Below are positions 5,536 to 9,313 of a stretch of DNA of 9,313 bases, one piece after another. This stretch comes from Microcoleaceae cyanobacterium UBA11344 (GTDB lineage: Bacteria > Cyanobacteriota > Cyanobacteriia > Cyanobacteriales > Microcoleaceae). Made by a program: the position numbers and the translations under genes. The stretch spans positions 1 through 9,313 of the forward strand of contig DMYK01000126.1 in NCBI GenBank assembly GCA_003483675.1. The letters run 5' to 3'. The notes beneath the pieces were generated by a model. The model was not told the origin of the DNA. It did no database searches and was given only the letters and a program-made list of their open reading frames with translations. Each line of letters starts with the position of its first letter. Position 1 is the first letter of the stretch.

Positions 5536-6534
5536 ATGAGTGCAGAAAAGGGAACTATTTTGGTGACGGGGGGAGCTGGTTACATTGGCTCTCACGCAGT
5601 ATTAGCACTAAAGCGCGCCGGTTACGGTGTGGTGATTCTGGATAATTTAGTTTACGGGCACAGAGATTTAGTAGAGCAGGTTTTGCAGGTAGAATTGGTG
5701 GTTGGGGATATCAGCGATCGCCCTCGGCTCGACAGCCTATTTTCCACTCACAATATTGCAGCGGTAATGCACTTTTCTGCTTACGCTTACGTGGGCGAAT
5801 CTGTTACCGATCCCGCTAAATATTACCGCAATAATGTAATTGGCACTATTACCCTTTTGGAGGCGATGATCGCGGCTGGGGTGAATAAGTTTGTGTTTTC
5901 TTCTACCTGTGCAACTTACGGCGTGCCCCAGAGGATTCCCCTCACAGAAGATCACCCGCAAAACCCGATCAATCCCTACGGTGCTACTAAGTTAATGGTA
6001 GAACGGATTTTGTCGGATTTTGACACTGCTTATAACTTTAAGTCTGTTTCCTTCCGCTATTTTAATGCCGGTGGTGCAGAGCCGAGTGGGTTGTTGGGAG
6101 AGGATCACAACCCAGAAACTCACCTGCTCCCGCTGGTGTTGTTTGCTGCTTTGGGAAAGCGAGATTCCATCGCAATTTTTGGCACTGATTACGAGACTCC
6201 TGACGGTACTTGCATTCGGGATTACATTCACGTTAACGATTTGGCATCGGCTCATATTTTGGGATTAGAATATTTGTTAAATGGCGGGAAATCAGACTTT
6301 TTTAATTTGGGTAACGGCGGTGGCTTTTCGGTAAAAGAGGTGATAGAAACTGCCCGTCAAGTGACAGGAAAAGAGATAAAAGCTGTGGAGTGCGATCGGC
6401 GGCCGGGAGACCCTCCTGCTTTAGTTGGCAGCAGCGAAAAAGCCATAAAAACACTCGGTTGGGTTCCCGAATATCCAGATATCAAAGATATTATCTCCCA
6501 TGCTTGGCAATGGCATCAAAAACGCCACAGTTAG
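5536..6534 (+). CDS. galE: UDP-glucose 4-epimerase
   Basis: 332 residues, the full length of the family. It interconverts UDP-glucose and UDP-galactose with bound NAD. It is an extended short-chain dehydrogenase: the Rossmann motif TGGAGYIGSH (11-20), acidic Asp36 ending the second strand (ILDNLVYG), GDISD (58-62), FSSTCATYG (121-129) with Thr124 at the catalytic Ser/Thr position, and the Tyr148-x-x-x-Lys152 pair (PYGATK). NAGGAEPSG, RDYIHVNDLA and the RRPGDPP segment are typical of GalE rather than of dehydratases. ATG 5536 has a modest AAAGG 10 bases upstream. It heads a plus-strand run with three glycosyltransferase-like genes, so it probably supplies UDP-galactose for a surface polysaccharide. 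It is also a housekeeping sugar enzyme, so that link is inferred from position. Confidence 0.95.
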   Translation: MSAEKGTILVTGGAGYIGSHAVLALKRAGYGVVILDNLVYGHRDLVEQVLQVELVVGDISDRPRLDSLFSTHNIAAVMHFSAYAYVGESVTDPAKYYRNNVIGTITLLEAMIAAGVNKFVFSSTCATYGVPQRIPLTEDHPQNPINPYGATKLMVERILSDFDTAYNFKSVSFRYFNAGGAEPSGLLGEDHNPETHLLPLVLFAALGKRDSIAIFGTDYETPDGTCIRDYIHVNDLASAHILGLEYLLNGGKSDFFNLGNGGGFSVKEVIETARQVTGKEIKAVECDRRPGDPPALVGSSEKAIKTLGWVPEYPDIKDIISHAWQWHQKRHS

Positions 6535-6577
6535 CATAAACTCAAATAAAACAAGTGCAAAAATTGAGTCGAAAATA

Positions 6578-7375
6578 ATGTTAAACAGTCACAAAGATTT
6601 TTGTTTTTGCACCTTGGCTTTTCGGAAAAAGTATCGCGAATTAGCCAAACAACTAGCAGCAGACTTAGAAACTCATTCTCTAGGGACGATGCTAGTTGTT
6701 TGTACTGACAACCCAAATGACTTTCAGAATTTGACGAATGTTTTTGCCTTTAAAAAAAGTCGCGAAGGTGTAGATTATTGTTATAATGATAAACGATTTG
6801 CACTAAAAAAAGCCTTAGAATTATTCCGAGTGACAATTTTTGTTGATGCAGATACAAGAATCACAGGAAAAGTGCCGGAAAGAGAATGGATGTCAGGAAT
6901 TACTTGTAAAGGGTTTATTCCCATTCTAGAACATCCGCCAAATCAATCATTACCGGGGAGAAAAGAGGCGATTCATAAATTAGCAAAAAAGCTAGAATTA
7001 CCATTGGAACGGGTAAGTTTTGTTCAAGAAAATTTGTTCGTAATTGCGAGAGACAATGGGAAAGAAATTCAGTTTATTCAAGAATGGGGAAAGATTGGAA
7101 GATTTTTTGAAGTGCAAAAAGTCAAAACAAAAGACGGTAATCCCATTGGGTTAGCAACTGCTAAAGTTGGGTGGAATATTCGTAGTGACGGGTGGCAGGA
7201 ACTCGCTCAAATTATGGAGCATTCTTTTGCTCATTGGGACTGGCAAAAAAATCAAGTAAGAACCTTTTGGGATAAAGTTTTGGATAAATTGCAGTTTGAG
7301 CATTGGCAATATCTCTATCGGTTATTAAAAACACAGTTAATTGCCTTATTAAATTTTGACTTTTACTATCGTTAG
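6578..7375 (+). CDS. Putative GT-A-type glycosyltransferase, unclassified
   Basis: 265 residues from ATG 6578. The frame is open upstream to ATG 6500, but that start would overlap galE by 35 bases and add a Ser/Asn/Lys-rich leader with no fold-like pattern; MLNSHKDFCFCTLA from 6578 looks like a true first beta strand. Evidence for a glycosyltransferase is the start (strand, helix, then MLVVCTDNP), a basic helix (KRFALKKALELF), and the strand-plus-acid motif VTIFVDADTRI with Asp90-Ala-Asp92 placed as a DxD metal/nucleotide-sugar site. The C-terminus has SFAHWDW and a basic-aromatic tail (about 225-265) but no clear membrane segment. I cannot assign a GT family, donor or acceptor. It ends 9 bases before the next gene, so the two are surely coupled. 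Codon use is A/T-rich compared with galE. Confidence 0.75.
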   Translation: MLNSHKDFCFCTLAFRKKYRELAKQLAADLETHSLGTMLVVCTDNPNDFQNLTNVFAFKKSREGVDYCYNDKRFALKKALELFRVTIFVDADTRITGKVPEREWMSGITCKGFIPILEHPPNQSLPGRKEAIHKLAKKLELPLERVSFVQENLFVIARDNGKEIQFIQEWGKIGRFFEVQKVKTKDGNPIGLATAKVGWNIRSDGWQELAQIMEHSFAHWDWQKNQVRTFWDKVLDKLQFEHWQYLYRLLKTQLIALLNFDFYYR

Positions 7376-7384
7376 AGAAAAGAT

Positions 7385-8203
7385 ATGGATAGAGGATTTA
7401 TCACCATTTTAATTGGATTGTACTCATTTCAAGACTGCATACATTTTCTAGCTTCTGTCCGTAAGTTTCATCAAGAACCAATTGTGATTTTGATTGAGGG
7501 AGTTCCACGCTATTTATATCCCTTACTCAAGGCTTTTAAAAATGTAATTTTGCAACCAGTACCCTCTAATGAAAATCCAGTTTTAGCTTCACGGCAAGCC
7601 AAACTAGCTTTAGATCAAGCCTCGCCTTTTGAAAAAACAATCTACATGGATTCTGATATTTGTTTGCTATCACCAATCAATGAGGTATTTGTATATTTAG
7701 ATGAATTTAATTTTTTAGTAACAGAAGATGTTCAACCTTTGATTGCTAAAGCTTCAAATTTATTAAGAGTCAAGCAAGATATTCTGTCAACTCTGCAATC
7801 AGTCGGATTACCGCTCAAGGAAAATAGTATTCAATATAATGGCGGATTTATAGCTTTTACAAACAGCAGTAAAAATCAGGAATTATTCACTTGTTTTAAG
7901 AAATATTTCGAGATTGTAGTTGCCCATCAAGATGTGCTACTCTTAAGAGACCAGGGTGCTTTTGCCGCTGCTATTGCATCTGTCAACCCGAAAATGAAAA
8001 CCTTGTCGCCCGTTTACAATTACTTGGATAAATGGAAAGAACTTTATAGGATTGACGAGCCGATTAAGGTGATGCACTGTACTTACCCTTACCGTCCGCA
8101 GTATGCGAAGAATGTGACGAGAACTCTCTTTACTAGAATAGTCGATCGCACTGCTCAACTATTTTTACCAAATCAACTTAACAATCCCTGGCGCTTAAAA
8201 TAA
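7385..8203 (+). CDS. Putative GT8-like glycosyltransferase
   Basis: 272 residues. Features of a retaining GT-A enzyme resembling family GT8 are present: the first strand FITILIGLYS, the central YMDSDICLL with Asp89-x-Asp91 as the metal/nucleotide-sugar motif, YNGGFIAF (151-158), the DQGAF helix (189-193), and VMHCTYPYRP with His231 at the place of the last metal ligand. No signal or membrane segment is visible, so it is probably cytosolic and works on nucleotide sugars and a lipid- or protein-bound acceptor. It starts 9 bases after the previous stop with a weak AGAGAAAAG ahead of ATG. The GT8 assignment rests on motif order rather than on overall similarity; donor sugar and product are unknown. 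Likely cotranscribed with the gene at 6578. Confidence 0.75.
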   Translation: MDRGFITILIGLYSFQDCIHFLASVRKFHQEPIVILIEGVPRYLYPLLKAFKNVILQPVPSNENPVLASRQAKLALDQASPFEKTIYMDSDICLLSPINEVFVYLDEFNFLVTEDVQPLIAKASNLLRVKQDILSTLQSVGLPLKENSIQYNGGFIAFTNSSKNQELFTCFKKYFEIVVAHQDVLLLRDQGAFAAAIASVNPKMKTLSPVYNYLDKWKELYRIDEPIKVMHCTYPYRPQYAKNVTRTLFTRIVDRTAQLFLPNQLNNPWRLK

Positions 8204-8271
8204 ACTTTAGTAAATCACTCAAAGTTTCAATATTATATCAACCGAAAAAACTATTTTTTGCTTTACTAACC

Positions 8272-8300
8272 TTGACAAAATCTCGGTTAAGCAGGAAAAT
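8272..8300 (+). promoter_or_regulatory. Candidate promoter for the GT4 gene
   Basis: A perfect -35 TTGACA (8272-8277) is followed after 17 bases by GAAAAT (8295-8300), which matches TATAAT at 4 of 6 positions. It lies in the 125-bp gap before GTG 8329 and would leave a leader of about 20 bases. The -10 is poor and the gap is A/T-rich, so chance is possible. Nothing else in 8204-8328 looks functional; there is no clear terminator. Confidence 0.35.
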
Positions 8301-8328
8301 CAAGCAACTTTTATAAAAAACATACCAA

Positions 8329-9313
8329 GTGAAAGTTTCGTTAGTGGTGAGCGATTTGTCGGGAGGAGGTGCAATTCGTGCTTTTCTTCTAGCTCAAATC
8401 CTGATTAAGCTTAACTGCGAAGTAGAAGTGATAGGATTTCAGTTTGGCAAGGAATTGTACGCAATTCCTCCTAGAGGCATCCCGGTATGTGCGATACCGG
8501 GGAACAACTATCCGGGGTTTTTGATGAGTGCTCAACAAGTTTTGAAAAAAATAGATGGGGATATTATTTATGCAGTCAAACCTAAACCTACAAGCTTTGG
8601 TTTATCGTTGCTAAAAAAACTGGAGACTCGCCGCCGTGTAATTTTAGATATAGATGACTGGGAACTTAGCTGGTTCGGTGGAGATGAATGGAAATATCGC
8701 CCTGATTTCAAACAACTTTATCGAGACATTTGCAAAAAAAATGGTCAATTGAGAGAACCAGATCATCCGCTATATGTCAAGTGGATGGAAAGTTTAGTTT
8801 CCCGCGCCGATGCTGTCACAGTGGATACTGAGTTTTTAAAACAGCGTTTTGGTGGCATATATTTGCCGAATGGGAAAGATACTGAAATGTTCGACCCTGC
8901 TAAATATAATCCTGAATTGAGCAGACAGCGTTACGGCTTATCTGGGTATAGAATTTTAATGTTTCCCGGTGCACCGAGACCTCACAAAGGTGTTGAAGAT
9001 GTTTTGATGGCCCTCGAACAGTTAAATGAGCCAGATTTAAAATTAGCGATCGTCGGCGGAAGTCCCTATGATGATTATGATGATCAACTTATGCAACAAT
9101 GGGGGCGTTGGATTATTAAATTGCCAAGGTTTCCAGTCGAGACGATGCCTGAAGTTGTAGCGGCGGCTCACATTGTCGTTGTTCCTCAGCGAGATACTCT
9201 CACAGCGCTGGCTCAGTTTCCGCTCAAGCTGACAGATGGCATGGCAATGGCTAAGCCGATTTTGTCTACACGAGTAGGGGATATTCCAGCAATTTTAGGG
9301 GGAACAGGTTATT
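8329..9313 (+). CDS. GT4-type (GT-B fold) glycosyltransferase, truncated by the window edge
   Basis: The frame is open from GTG 8329 to the right edge: 328 complete codons plus one base, no stop. GTG is the first possible start, because TAA at 8314-8316 blocks the frame upstream and there is no ATG between. The N-terminus MKVSLVVSDLSGGGAIRAFLLA has the glycine-rich loop of the GT-B acceptor domain (about 1-175). The hinge region has LPNGKDTEMFDP (179-190). The donor domain follows with FPGAPRPHKGVEDVLMAL (212-229), LAIVGG (239-244) and FPLKLTDGMAMAKPILSTRVGDIPAIL (297-323), the sugar-nucleotide site of family GT4. The usual second Glu of the E-x7-E motif is Asp303 here. The C-terminal part, probably about 50-80 residues, is missing. 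Role inferred: polysaccharide assembly with the upstream transferases. Substrates unknown. Confidence 0.88.
   Translation, partial: MKVSLVVSDLSGGGAIRAFLLAQILIKLNCEVEVIGFQFGKELYAIPPRGIPVCAIPGNNYPGFLMSAQQVLKKIDGDIIYAVKPKPTSFGLSLLKKLETRRRVILDIDDWELSWFGGDEWKYRPDFKQLYRDICKKNGQLREPDHPLYVKWMESLVSRADAVTVDTEFLKQRFGGIYLPNGKDTEMFDPAKYNPELSRQRYGLSGYRILMFPGAPRPHKGVEDVLMALEQLNEPDLKLAIVGGSPYDDYDDQLMQQWGRWIIKLPRFPVETMPEVVAAAHIVVVPQRDTLTALAQFPLKLTDGMAMAKPILSTRVGDIPAILGGTGY

Noticed and set aside
6500..6577. An earlier ATG at 6500 that would lengthen the putative glycosyltransferase by 26 residues
   Set aside because: It overlaps galE by 35 bases, has no ribosome binding site, and the added residues are Ser/Asn/Lys-rich without secondary-structure pattern. 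ATG 6578 begins the first beta strand.
8240..8288. A terminator after the gene at 7385, from AACCGA (8240-8245) pairing with TCGGTT (8283-8288)
   Set aside because: The stem is only 6 bp with a loop of 37 bases and no T run; chance pairing is likely.

Overview
The window is chromosomal DNA from a cyanobacterium, most likely a filamentous one of the Oscillatoriales type; that rank is an inference. The evidence is four copies of the HIP1 octamer GCGATCGC (701-708, 4329-4336, 5087-5094, 5714-5721), a rplI-dnaB gene pair, an intein in dnaB at the site known from Synechocystis, heptameric tandem repeats (STRR type) between genes, and a small protein that looks like a cyanobacteria-only family.

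Layout. 1-84 is the tail of a charged, coiled-coil-like protein. 85-321 is non-coding and holds a nested inverted repeat flanked by a 14-bp near-direct repeat. 322-909 (+) encodes an exported FKBP-type prolyl isomerase that starts at TTG behind a strong ribosome binding site. It converges on dnaB; the 154-bp gap between them carries a perfect 13-bp hairpin and a second 9-bp hairpin. 1064-3679 (-) is the replicative helicase gene dnaB, split by an in-frame 431-residue intein with a LAGLIDADG homing endonuclease (1253-2545). 3680-3815 is almost entirely repeat DNA, and the dnaB start codon lies in phase with one heptamer array. 3816-4274 (-) is rplI (ribosomal protein L9), with a readable promoter upstream and a purine heptamer tract beyond it. 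4379-5152 (-) is gloB (glyoxalase II). It diverges from a 67-residue protein gene (5278-5481, +).

From 5278 to the right edge everything is on the plus strand. galE (UDP-glucose 4-epimerase) is followed by two small GT-A-like putative glycosyltransferases (6578-7375 and 7385-8203) and by a GT-B/GT4-type glycosyltransferase that starts at GTG 8329 and runs off the window. This looks like the left edge of a surface or extracellular polysaccharide locus: GalE would interconvert UDP-glucose and UDP-galactose and the transferases would use such sugars. The DNA after galE is visibly more A+T-rich than galE itself.

The housekeeping genes are ordinary. The parts that merit a second look are the intein (endonuclease aspartates kept, usual F-block histidine replaced by Glu), the repeat-built dnaB leader, and the poorly classified transferase at 6578. 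I see no clear undescribed multi-gene system.
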